Shown here one piece after another: positions 1 to 11,397 of a DNA stretch of 55,419 bases. Position 1 is the stretch's first letter. Each line of letters starts with the position of its first letter. Under the pieces are notes generated by a model. The model had not been told where the DNA came from. It saw only the letters and a list, made by a program, of their open reading frames with translations, and ran no database searches. The DNA lies in NCBI RefSeq assembly GCF_001039355.2, contig NW_019774681.1, positions 352,623 to 408,041 of the forward strand, read 5' to 3'. The stretch is from Lingula anatina. Taxonomy: Eukaryota > Brachiopoda > Lingulata > Lingulida > Lingulidae. Position numbers and translations under genes: made by a program.

Positions 1-1140
1 TTTTTTTTTTTTACCTTTTGGACAGAAGCTGATACACCATTTTGTCTTGGATCGAGAAAGGGAAAGCTGTGGCATTTTCATTATTGGGCCTCACTTGTTC
101 ATATCAAATGAGAATAATTTTGAAAATCTTAATTAAAGATTTTGTTTTTGTAATGAAATCACTACCACAACCTTGGTAAATTGAAATTTTTCATTTTCTA
201 AAAAATTCCACGTGTCAATTATCCCAGTGTAAGGTAATGCTTGCCACATGGTAAAACCAATATGCCTTTTATTAACCACATGTTTGTCAACACCTAGCCT
301 AGAAACAGACTGCAAATCAAACCCTTCTGTCTCTCAGCGCTGTTTAGGTTCCATCCACTCACTTGTCACTCATTTTAAATAGGCAGTGATGCTGATAAGG
401 TTTATTGCTTCCAATATTGAATAGATGTTTTCTGTTTCTCTATCTCTACAGATAGCAATTTGCTAACAGCAAATAGCAACCTTTTTAGTTCTCTTGTCCA
501 CTTTTAGGCTACATTTAGATTTTTTTTTTTTTTTTTTGAGGGGGGGGTATTTTATTATCATCTGCTCTTTGGGATATATTTTTTTTATTTTGGACACACA
601 CACGGAGTAGAATACATTAACAGACAGACATCTTGTTCAACGTATTCATGAATCTCCATCTGTGGAAAAGTGTATCCATTAGTCATTATTGCATGTGGGA
701 TTGGTAGATATTGCAGATACCGAAGCCAGGGACTAGTTTACACATGCCTGGTTGAGCATGCGTTCTGCTCTACTGAACTCAGTCATGCAACATTGTCCTC
801 AGCCAGGCAGTAATATCCTCCCAGATTGGTGTGGGCCTCTCCATCACTCCCAAATCTCTCAGCAGAGAGAGTCCAGCTTATATGTAGCAGCAGGTCAACA
901 TATGGACACATAGGAGAAACTCGGGCAAGATTCTCACTACAGCAATGTTTTGATTAATTTGAGTATAAGCCTCCTCTTTGTATTTGTAGCAGCTTTCAGT
1001 CATTCAAACTCATTCAGCCTCTACGTCACTGAGCTCCCTTCTGTAAGATTAAGCTCTAGCTGTCTGCCAAAATCACTTAGCCCTGCCCACCACTAATTAT
1101 TAATGAATACCATTATTAATGTGTGTCTGGGGGCTGGCTC
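1..1140. other. Upstream flank without recognised genes
   Basis: AT-rich sequence with a poly(T) start (1-12), a T16 run followed by G-rich sequence (about 520-548) and no exon with coding character plus splice sites. Short open frames here have no recognisable domain. It may hold upstream regulatory sequence of the secreted-protein gene. Confidence 0.6.
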
Positions 1141-1148
1141 AGGCACTA

Positions 1149-1154
1149 TATAAA
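1149..1154 (+). promoter_or_regulatory. TATA box of the secreted LDLa/Kazal gene
   Basis: A canonical TATAAA sits inside TATATAAAGG, about 400 bases upstream of the start codon at 1557. Transcription would be expected to begin near 1175-1185. No other convincing core promoter lies between it and the gene. A TATA box fits a regulated, tissue-specific gene rather than a housekeeping one. The leader between about 1180 and 1556 may be one continuous 5' UTR or may hold an unrecognised intron. Confidence 0.6.
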
Positions 1155-1556
1155 GGCAAGAAAAATTGATTCATCCACTAAGTGAGGAGTAGAACAGTGA
1201 GATACAGTAGTTGTGGCCATTAAGTTATCAGAACACATACTTCAGTGGCCTTAGTGGAAGAGGAGTGTTTTGGGTACACAGATCAGGTGGAATGTACAGA
1301 GGATTGAGGAAAACTGAAGGACTTTTCTCTGCTGTTTATTCATAATCCTATTGCTGTTTTTGTTCACAAGTGTCAAGATAAAGAGGTTTGGGTGGGGAAA
1401 ATCACACCTCACTGTTGGCCTATTGGATAAGCATTCTTTCTCTGACGGCCATAGCTGAGCTATTACAGAGTATATACTGAGGAACTTTGCTGGCTGACAA
1501 CACATTTGCTACAAGACAACTACATTCAGATAGGAGACCGTCTTTTCTTTTTCAAA

Positions 1557-4500
1557 ATGACAACGATGAACTGTCTGTGTTGTTTTTCTGTTGTCTTAGT
1601 GTGTATTATATTTGTCCCCACAGGAATTCATGGAGACACAGTGTGTGCATCGTGTGATCGTTCAAAATGCACAGCAGTCGATGACTGTCCCAAGGGACAG
1701 AAACTAGTAATGGATGAGTGCAACTGTTGCATGAGCTGTGAGGATGAGAATGCACCAGCAAAAATTCCAAAACGTAAGTATTATGTTTTCATTGCCTGGA
1801 ATAAATCTTTGTATATATACTTTTTTTTCAAAACTAATCTTTAGAGCAACAAAGGGCATTCTAAGTACTTAATGTTTATGGTTTGTTCTCTATGTATGTG
1901 TATATTTATATATCATTTAATAAATGTTTGGGGAGATTTTTTCATTGTCCAATGTCTTATTAAGTACCTGTTAACTACTTTCAGTGTTTAAAACAAGTTT
2001 AACCAGAATTTAAATGGAAATATACGCTATATTACATTCAAGCAGTACATTTTCTTGCAGAGATGTAGCTGGCAAATAAATGCATTTTGAGATTTTTTGA
2101 TTTTCATGAGTCATGTGTCAAAAAGAATTTATTCCATGAAATGGCTCTTATTTTTTGGCAAACATGTTTGAGGTATTCATCACATGATTTTAGACTTACA
2201 TTACCGGTCTTACAGTGGTTTATGAAGTCAGAAATAATACAAAGAGATCAAAAAAAAAAAAAAAAAAATCAGCTGCATCTTTGTTGTGGGAAAGTGCATG
2301 CATGGGGCTTTGCATGTGGCCTACCAAGAGTAAAAACAACTTCCACCAGCTATAGCTTTGACTTTTCTATGTATGGTTGGCAGTTCTCCATGGTATTATA
2401 GTTCACTTCAAGTTCACTATAACAATTTGTGGTTCAGGTGTCTTTTGTGGAGTATCTGCTATTTTCTGTCAATGGAATTCTCCATTCCTACATGTACCAT
2501 CTGTTTGAGCGATAAAACAAAACTTTTCAATTACATTTTCCCTCTTTTTTTTATTTTAGTTTGAAATGTAACAGAAAGGGATTTTTATAATACCACTAGT
2601 TGTTCCTAATCCATTGAGATTAGCTTTAAAAAAAGAACATATGAATTGAGTGATGAAAAAATTAGCTCAATCCAGACCTGATATATCTTCTTGATTTCTT
2701 TCTATTATGGCACTTAAATATCTATCATGGCATTAAAATGGGTTATTTCATTTCAGTACATTTAACAACTTTGTTCAAATTGTGGGAAGATATGGGTAAT
2801 GGCAGGAGAATTGTTTGCTCAACTAAGCATGATTGACATGCCATTATACTCCTTCCTGATGAGAATTTAAAATTTATTTATTTGATCATCAGCTTTTCCC
2901 CCATTTCCTTAGATATCTTAATAGTAAAAGGGGGTCTTTTTCACAGACTCATTTAAAGGGGTTTTTTTCTGGAATGTACTCTGCCATTTTTTAATTACCA
3001 CTGTTTAAACTATTCTTCAAACATTGAGCTTTTCATGACTTAATGAATTTGATATATCAATGCTTTGGATAAATAAAACATACACTCCTTACTTAGACAA
3101 ACTGATTGACAATACTATTAATCTCAATAGCTATGTGATTAATTTACTATTGCCTCGATAAAAATATCAGGACTCATAATTTCTATTACTTGTATAAACA
3201 CCACTCCAAAATAAGATCAGGCTTAAATGAACTCTTAGGATAAAGCATGGTATTTTTCCAATAAGGAAAGAATTGAGGGCATTGATCTTAACTGAGAATA
3301 TTTGCCATTGAATTCTGTGGCTTCCACTAGGTTTTCCCACATGTACACAGTGTGAGACCAGTAATCCATTTAAGACACCTTTTCATAATTCCACCAGTGG
3401 AGTTGTTATTTGTGAAGCCCCTTTAACACCAAATATTTACACACAATTAATGAGGAATAATTAAGAGAAGGATTGGAGAAAAAAATACAGGATATTGACA
3501 AATTCTCATAAAATCCAATTCAACAGCCTTGCACCCATCTGTTTTCACAGTGTTAAAAAAAAGTGAATCAAACTTGAATAAAAAATATATGTGAATTGAG
3601 CGTGTTCCTTTATAGTGGTTGCGATTACCCTTTGCAGGCGTGTGTCGTCCTGATCAGTTTGCCTGCGCAACCATTGCACAGTGCATACCAAAGTCGTGGG
3701 TGTGTGATAACGTACCTGACTGTATAGACCACTCTGATGAAAAAGAATGTAATTGTAAGTAAAGGGAAGACAATGATGCCAGTTTGTTTTTTACTGTAGC
3801 TAGGTTCATAGTTTAGTCTCCATAGTAACCAGAGTACCATAGCAACCAATATTCCCCACCAATAATTATCTGTTTGATGACTTATTGATTGACGTGTTGA
3901 GAAATCAGCATATGACAAGTAACCAAGATTTCGTTTGACTTAACCCCTGTAGTGCAACCTATAGCAAGTTAATCACATCCTGTTTTTATGCACATGTAAG
4001 CTGTGAATTTAAGCTGAAAAAACACAACTTACAATAAATATATTCAAAATATCATTTTTTTAGCACAGCTTAGATTGAAGAAAAAATACAGATGATCTTG
4101 AGAGTTCTTCACGTGTGTGTTTCTCCTGCAACAGCTTTGCTCGTCTGCCTTACCATATCGCATTAAAGCATGCCGCAAGCACTATATGCCTGCAATGATT
4201 CTCTTAACTTTCATTAACTTTTTTTTCTCAGCTGTGGTGTTTGTCTTGCTTTAAAGCCTGCTCCTGTTTGCTTCCATCTCTGCTTTGTGGTTTTTCAAAG
4301 CTGTGGTAATAACCATAGCTTCTCACCTGCCTGAGATAAATACGCCTTTACACTCAATCTCATGATGCACACTTGCTCTAAGATGACCTTTCACTGGTAT
4401 TTGGTAATGGATTGTTTTTGTGAATTTTGTTTTGTTATTGTTTATTTGTGTACCCATCATATCAGCTAGCCCCTGGATCTGTGTTGTTGTGGCTTGTCAA

Positions 4501-6527
4501 TTAAGTAACACCGGTAATCAGTTAGATAGGCGACCATTTACTTACACAGTATGTGGTTGAGGTAAATGTTTAGTTCCGATTTCATTTTCTCACCTTTTCC
4601 AATCACCTTGTTATTCCTCTTATCTCTGTGAGCTCTCTGGTTCACTGGGGAAATGGAGATGAGGAAATGATAACAAGAGATAATCCTCTGTGGATGTTCT
4701 TGTTATTTGTTTGTCTGTTTATTTTTCTTACAAACAACAGAAAAGTTGAACAGATGCTCCCTTGCCACATGCATTTTGGTTTACAGAAAGACAGAAGAAA
4801 CTGCTTAATTTGAGAATACTTTCTACGACTGCATTCCAAAAACCTTATCGTACTAGCAGGATCGATCTATCTCAGCAGGGTTTCTTGCTAAGGCGCAGTC
4901 AATGTAATCAGCATAATTGTCTGGCACGCCCCCCCCCCCCTTGCAAAACAACAAGAACGTGGACCTCAAAGTTAACCAAGGGAGCATGCTAGACATTTAA
5001 GCAGCTTACACTGAATGCAATTTAACGAGAATCCCCGAGGAGTTAGATCCAACCAGTTAGTACAACAGGGTTATGGGAACGGTCCCTATAGCACACAAGT
5101 AATTACTTGAAAGTTTCATTTGGTAATTGCGATGCTCTTATAAAAGATAAGGAATAATGACAAAAAAATCCAATCAATCATCAGCCAAGTCATTTATACA
5201 GGGCACTTTGAATACATTTTTTGTTCAAATTACTTCCAGATTTTTCAGTTGATATAGAGGGCAGTCATTGTAACGCTTTGAAAAGGGCCATGCCTGTCAT
5301 AATTGGGTACATTTTATGTCTCAAACAAAACTAATTTTCAAAATTCCTGCAGCTGAGAGTGATTGAAGCTTAGGAGTTGCACACCTCCAGACATATATAT
5401 GTACTGTTAAAAATACCTGCTGACCATGGCTGAGATTGTGGTTTGTTAAAATGAGCTGGCAAAAGGGCAGCTGGGGCATCAAAATTTCATTACCAAAGTA
5501 TTCTTTGAACAGCAAACTTCCAGTTTACTACCACATGCCACAGATTGTTTGCAGTTAAGATAATCTGTAATTGAAAGTGAATGGCCTATTCTGCTGTGGT
5601 ACCATATTTGTTTGCTTTTTGTTAGAAAGGGGGTGTTTTCTCAAACAACTGTTGTTATTTGGACTCTAAAAATTACTCAGGGGTTTCGTTTCTAGGATTT
5701 TTTTTTTTCGGCATCCAATTTTGTCTGCTGTCAATATGCTTTATTTTTAACAGAGCTTTAAGTTTGGAAATCAGAAAATAGATCTTGTCATCACTTTGAC
5801 ACAGGTCATCTAAGGGCATCTGAAGCACTTTTGCTGCTGCAGACTTGCATGTAATGTAGCAGTCCACAGCTGCCACTCATGTCATAAGTAATTAGAAAAG
5901 ATTCATTTACTTTAAATAGAGCACCACATGTATGATATCAAGTAAAAATTTAATTGCAATGATGGTGCATTAGTAGAAACTTTGGAGCTTTACAAGCAAT
6001 AATGTCTAGATTAGAATCTTAGCAGACACCTGCAAATACTGTTCAGCTATTCATTCTATGAAAATCTGTAAGACTTAGTATAATTTTCAATAAAGATATA
6101 TAGCCATCCATTCTATTTCTCTTCAGATGATCCTTGCTTGCAGATAACTTGTCCCCGTGGGAAGGTATGTCTTCTTAATATCCAGGGTTTGCCTGTTTGT
6201 CGCTGTCCTAGTCTTGCCATTTGTAAGATGAAGCGCAGAAAGAAGGACGTTTGTGGTCGCGATGGGGTCAGTTATGCATCACGTTGTCACCTCCGTGTCC
6301 AAGAATGCAATTCGGGCAAAAGGATAAGGGTAGCTCACAAAGGACCATGTAAAAAATCAGAACTGCTTAAACATAATAAACAAGACAATAGCCAGCTTCT
6401 TGGTGACAAAAAGAACAAAAAACTATCACGCAAAGAGCGTCGGGATCGTAGGAGACAAAGAAGGAAGGAAAAAGAACAAAAGAATCGAAGATTACGAAGA
6501 AACCACAGAAGATTCTCGACATTTTGA
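1557..6527 (+). CDS. Secreted cysteine-rich protein with IGFBP-like, LDLa and follistatin/Kazal modules (three exons)
   Basis: Coding exons are 1557-1773, 3638-3754 and 6127-6527. Both introns are phase 1 with donors GTAAGT and acceptors TTTGCAG and CTTCAG; the total is 735 nt, 244 residues. The start is the ATG at 1557 (A at -3); the frame is open further upstream only from a TTG. Residues 1-26 form a hydrophobic signal peptide ending near IHG. Residues 30-61 carry cysteines spaced C-x2-C-x4-C-x5-C-x10-C-x-CC-x2-C, resembling the N-terminal half of an IGFBP module. Residues 75-110 are an LDL-receptor class A module with the acidic [10 protein letters not shown] calcium-binding end. Residues 113-186 are a follistatin-like stretch plus a Kazal module ([13 protein letters not shown]...C). 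The last 55 residues are very rich in Lys and Arg and may bind heparan sulfate or nucleic acid (inference). The phase-1 introns separate the modules, as in shuffled extracellular proteins. Function and orthology are not recognised. Confidence is high for the gene, low for its role. Confidence 0.88.
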
Positions 6528-6603
6528 ATCTGTCCTGTTGAATTTTTTTAAAACATTAACATGCCACTGCCTAGCTGTTTTTTGCTCTCTGTGCCAATGA
6601 CAA

Positions 6604-6609
6604 ATTAAA
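6604..6609 (+). terminator. Candidate poly(A) signal of the secreted LDLa/Kazal gene
   Basis: ATTAAA lies 77 bases after the stop codon. A canonical AATAAA at 7733-7738 and another at 9045-9050 would give longer 3' UTRs. Transcript ends cannot be chosen from sequence alone. Confidence 0.3.
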
Positions 6610-9250
6610 GGATTAAGAAGAAGCTATTGTGCTGTATGACAAAAGAGGAGTTTAAGAGTTTTAAAAAATGTCGTAGCTATGAAGTTTGTTTGCTTTTACT
6701 TTCACTGAAAGCATTCAATTATAGTACCTATGTAATTTATTTTCCATATTAAGTTCTCTTTGACATTGCTTATTAGATTTTTTGAGAAGATTTATTGTGA
6801 TTATACAAATTGTATTTAGAATTATGAAGCAGTATTCATTTAGTATTAGGGCCCTAATTTATATACTTTTACTCACTTGCTTAAGGGTTTTGAAGTTCTT
6901 TGGGGGATTATATTCATACTAAAATGACACTAAACTCTAAATTGAACAGAGATTTATTTTGACTCAGCTGAAATGCCTGTTTTAAAACTCCGGTTAATCG
7001 TTTTTTTTTCTTTTTTAACTGGTGCCAGACAAATTTTACCAACTAACTATTCTTTATCTCAATGCTTCAAGAAGAAATGTCAAATTTTCTTTATTGTATA
7101 AAAGTGGGTATAAATATGTTATTCTCCAATTTATGCCATAGTATATCAGATATATGCACAGCCTGTTGTCAGATATCCCTCTTAACTGCTTTAATCATGC
7201 AAGGTGCCCTTTTTCATATAAATGTAGACTCCCTGTGTACAGAACTTACCTTACTTAAGCCTGAATTAGTCTGATTGATGTTACTAAAATGCTTAACATT
7301 GGATTTAAAAAAATAACTTGAAAAACTAGATATGGTCTGAATTTTGTTACTAAAATGAAAATCTTAAACATCTGAACAAATTGTGATGTGCCAAGAAAGC
7401 CCCTATTTAATCTAGAATAGTCAATTGGATTATTTCTGGTCTAAGTAAATCCTGTTGTAAACACCACTTACTGTTCTCACTTTTTTCTCTAAATCAAGTA
7501 ATGTAATCAATTTTCCTATTATTCATATGAATACCTTTGGCTCAGTTCTTTCATGGTGCAGACTTGCACAGACTATGACAGCCTAAAATGTTCAGAAGCA
7601 AACACAGTGATATCCCAGCAGTTTCAATGAAATATGCCAAGTTTGTAGTCCACATTTTATTTTTACAGAAAAATATTGGCAAGTGAAGTAGATTTTATCC
7701 AGTGCCATACTAACACCTACCCATCCAAAGTAAATAAAAATGCTGAATGTAAAGGTAAACTCATGGATGATCCGTTGGTTTATCTCTTTCAAACTTTGAT
7801 GACTGTGGTATCTTCCTATCATTATGTCATACAGATTTTTTTTTTGTAAATATTTAAAAACTGCTGCAAAAGAAGCAACTGCTACATGTCTTTTGTGATA
7901 ACTGTACATAATTGTATTTTGTAATTTGTATACCAGTTGCCTGTTAGCATTATCATTATCTATTTATGAAAATAATTTTATTATACTATATTCTGGCTTA
8001 GCTGATATCAGTCTTTGATAAAAAGTAAAGTTGAGGCAACGAGTACATACAGTGTAATTGTCTGGTACAGTCAGCTATTGGTTGCAGTATTTTTACATCT
8101 TTACTCGAAAGATGCATGGCTGTTTTGAATGTAAAACATAATGCCAATATTGTTAGACAGCCAAGAAGTCTATTTTTACCATCAAAAACGATCTAGGACT
8201 CTTGTCCCTGGCTGAATTGGCAATGAAATAAGGGGAAACTACCAAGGGGGAGAAAACAATAACAGACGCGAGATTTAAAAGAAGATGCAACGATAATTTG
8301 GACTCATCGGGGACAAGATACCCTAGCCTGGAGATTGTGAAATCATTCAGCCATGTTTATGCCAGATAGCAAGCAGCCGTTGTTATCTGGTGATCTGTCT
8401 TTTGATGGTGCATACAAACAGGAGGACATGTCAGAAAGGTGTTCTCCCATCTTACTGTAATCCATCAGATCATGCCAAGAGCACACTTAGCATAAGGAGA
8501 CAAATTATGATGGTGATTAGGCCTGATTAGCCCATCATTTATCAGGCCCATTTACATAAGTTACTGAAGATGGGCTGGCAAATTTCTGATAAGCTTCACA
8601 AAGCCAGCGAGATCTCATTTGTAAAAATGTTGTCAGTATTTATTTCTTTGCTACATTAGGATTGTACTTATTGTGTTTGTGAGAATACGGATATTTAACT
8701 ACTGCAAAAAATTAAAAAGTTAAGTATAGAACAGAAACATTTTTAATTGTAAATTATAAAGTAATATGTATAAGACAGACCTGAAAAAAAAAAATGGACC
8801 AAAATGTTGCAGCCACCCATTCAATTTCTTGTATTTTATAAAATTTTGAAGTGATATTAAAATAAGCTGCATAACTTTGTACTGAAGAAAGCATGCAATC
8901 ATTTTATTATTGCAATAGAAAAGATATGAGCTGTCACTCCATGCATTTTTTTTACTTGTTAAATTTCCAATATGTTTAAGTTCATGAACTCAATATCCCA
9001 TTGCCATTATAAGTAAAGAGAGTTGCAAAACTCCGAAAGAAGCAAATAAAGCTAAATGTATTCTGCTGCTACCATACTTGTTCTTGTAAACCTCGTGTAT
9101 AGATTTTATGTTGACATTTTCTTTTTTAAAAGTTATCTATATTTTTCTAATTTTAAAATTAGGAATGCTTGTTCTACTTTGATCTGAAAAAAAATCAAAG
9201 CATGCTAAATATCATAATGGACAATCTTAGATGCTTTATCACCTCCATCC
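6610..9250. other. Long 3' UTR and/or intergenic region
   Basis: AT-rich sequence with no recognisable exon. The part up to about 7740 may be 3' UTR if the AATAAA at 7733 is used. The stretch 8160-8620 is less AT-rich and higher in complexity than its surroundings, with short homeobox- and GATA-like words, and could be regulatory. That suggestion rests only on composition. Confidence 0.4.
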
Positions 9251-9251
9251 A

Positions 9252-9568
9252 CAGGCCTACCCAACTACCAGACTCGGCACCGAATGATCCTGAATTCACC
9301 GGTAGATCAGACCACACTACCCGTTTTCAAGGTGTGTGTCAGATCGCATTACACAGTATCAGACGCGACACCGCTCTTGCCTAGTACGCGATGTGATAGT
9401 GACGATTCTCAGCGGGGTTGAAAAGCATTGCATCACCACTCAAAATTTGTTCAGGGTATGAAACTGTGTAATGCGATCTGACACACACCTTGAAAACGGG
9501 TAGTGTGGTCTGATCTACCGGTGAATTCAGGATCATTCGGTGCCGAGTCTGGTAGTTGGGTAGGCCTG
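9252..9568. mobile_element. Fold-back element with 106-bp perfect inverted repeats
   Basis: The left arm (9252-9357) and right arm (9463-9568) are exact reverse complements over 106 bp. They begin CAGGCCTACC and end GGTAGGCCTG, with a 105-bp unrelated spacer. The sequence ATCCA directly precedes the left arm and directly follows the right arm, consistent with a 5-bp target-site duplication. There is no coding capacity, so this is best read as a non-autonomous fold-back or MITE-type transposon. It lies in intergenic sequence between the secreted-protein gene and NAA20. The family is not recognised. Confidence 0.7.
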
Positions 9569-10548
9569 ATCCACCCTTGGTACACATCTAAGCCTGTAAT
9601 TGTACTTGTTGCTCACTTAATTCTGGGATTAAAAAACAAATTATGTGGTGTGTGGGTGGGGATCCAATCACACACCTACATGTGCACCCTTAAGTTCAAA
9701 CTTAGTTTCTAATTTTTTTCTTTGAAATTGTTCAGCCAAAGAATCCTAAAGAGACAGGGTTTGCAAAGTTTTCACTCTTCCACTGTTCTTTTTATCTGTT
9801 GTCAGAGTCTGAGAAATCCATCGGCATGTGTTGTAAAACAGGTGCAGAACCCATAGCTGAACACATGTGGGTGGGAGAGGGCTCTAGTTTGTAAGCAGGC
9901 TATTTATTCCAGACATTTTACTGCCGTGAATTTAGAAGCAATTTTTTTTCTTTTATGCCGCACACCATTCTGGACAGTGGGATACTTTACAGTAACAGAT
10001 GCACTGGGTTGTTGCCAGATTATCTCAATACTCCTTTTCCCTTTTATGTCACAAAACAAAACCTATCTTGTATAACCATAAACAAAACTAACAGGAAGCT
10101 CAAACTGTTCAGTGATGGTTAAGACAAAGAATATCTGTCACAGTTGAAGAAGACGGGCTAATGAACTCTCTCTCCTATATTTTCTATGCCAATTAAGAAA
10201 GCAAGTGTTTAACAAGGAAACTTAGTCATTTTGTTGCAGACAATGATGCTTTTACTGGGGGACCAAATGTGGGAATTCACAGTGATCTTACAATGAAAAC
10301 TTCTGGTGGATTTGTTGTTGCTAACAAACTGAGAATGAGAGAAATTTGTGAACTTGATTAATGTTGAAATAAATTTTTGTTCATTTTATCAGGCACATGA
10401 ATTTGGGACAAGAGCAATCAATATTCTTTGTAAAATTGTAAAGTCCAACTCGGAAGGCTCTCTCACAAAGTATGATCAAATAATTGCAATACTCCATTCC
10501 ATTTGTATTCCTTCTCCAAATAACACAAAGAGGATTTACTAAAACAAC

Positions 10549-10554
10549 TTTATT
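10549..10554 (-). terminator. NAA20: Candidate poly(A) signal of NAA20
   Basis: AATAAA on the minus strand lies about 845 bases beyond the NAA20 stop codon. It is the most plausible canonical signal found downstream and would give a 3' UTR of nearly 0.9 kb. Confidence 0.4.
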
Positions 10555-11397
10555 GAAATAGGTTGGGGTTTCAGAAAAAAATGTTAATTTCCCTAGTGAG
10601 CAAGTCAAACATAACCACAAAACATTTCTAAATTTACTTAACGTTCCACTAATGGATAAATACCAAGTCCAAAAATGTTTTAAATTTATTACATCATGCT
10701 ATCATGCTAATTGAATACAACACAAAAGTGGTACTTCATACACAAAACTTACACTAAACAAAGTTGCAAAGGTATGCTTTCAAATGGATAAAAAAATCGT
10801 TTAAGTAAAGTCTAAGTGGAAAAAAGTCACCAGGAAATGAGGCCCATATTTCATTGTAACTTGCCTCCAAATTACCTAGAATGATTGATGTTTCCTTCTG
10901 TCAGCTGCTACTTGGTGTTTACTGCCAAGTTTTCTCACCTTGGACTCTATTCACCAAATAAATAATGACCAAGCTTGCAAATCAAGCTATTTACAAAGGT
11001 GAAAGTAATAAGGCAAGTTAGCCTGCTGTTTTCATCTATTTGTTGGCCAGACACGGCTACTGCAGTATAATCTATGTCACTTGGACAATTGCAACAACAT
11101 TTAAAAATATAGCTTTCAATAAATTAGACTTATGCTCAATGCAAACAACTTGAGTAAACATTTCATTGTTCGCAATGTTATGCACGGCAGCTTCAGGAAG
11201 TTACAAACTGTTTCTTCACTTGCATTTATCAGTCCAGCAATTTTTCAAATAAAATAATTTTTCAAACACTAGCATAATCGTCTTAATTCTACCAATAATT
11301 TGTCAAATATAAAATGGCAATACATGTATTTGTCATATTCAAAGAATTCCACTACAAAGTAAGGTTAGTTATTAACACTGCTCACTAGGGACTATGG

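Noticed and set aside
1506-1556. Upstream extension of the secreted protein
   Set aside because: The frame opens only from a TTG. The ATG at 1557 gives a proper signal peptide and good start context.
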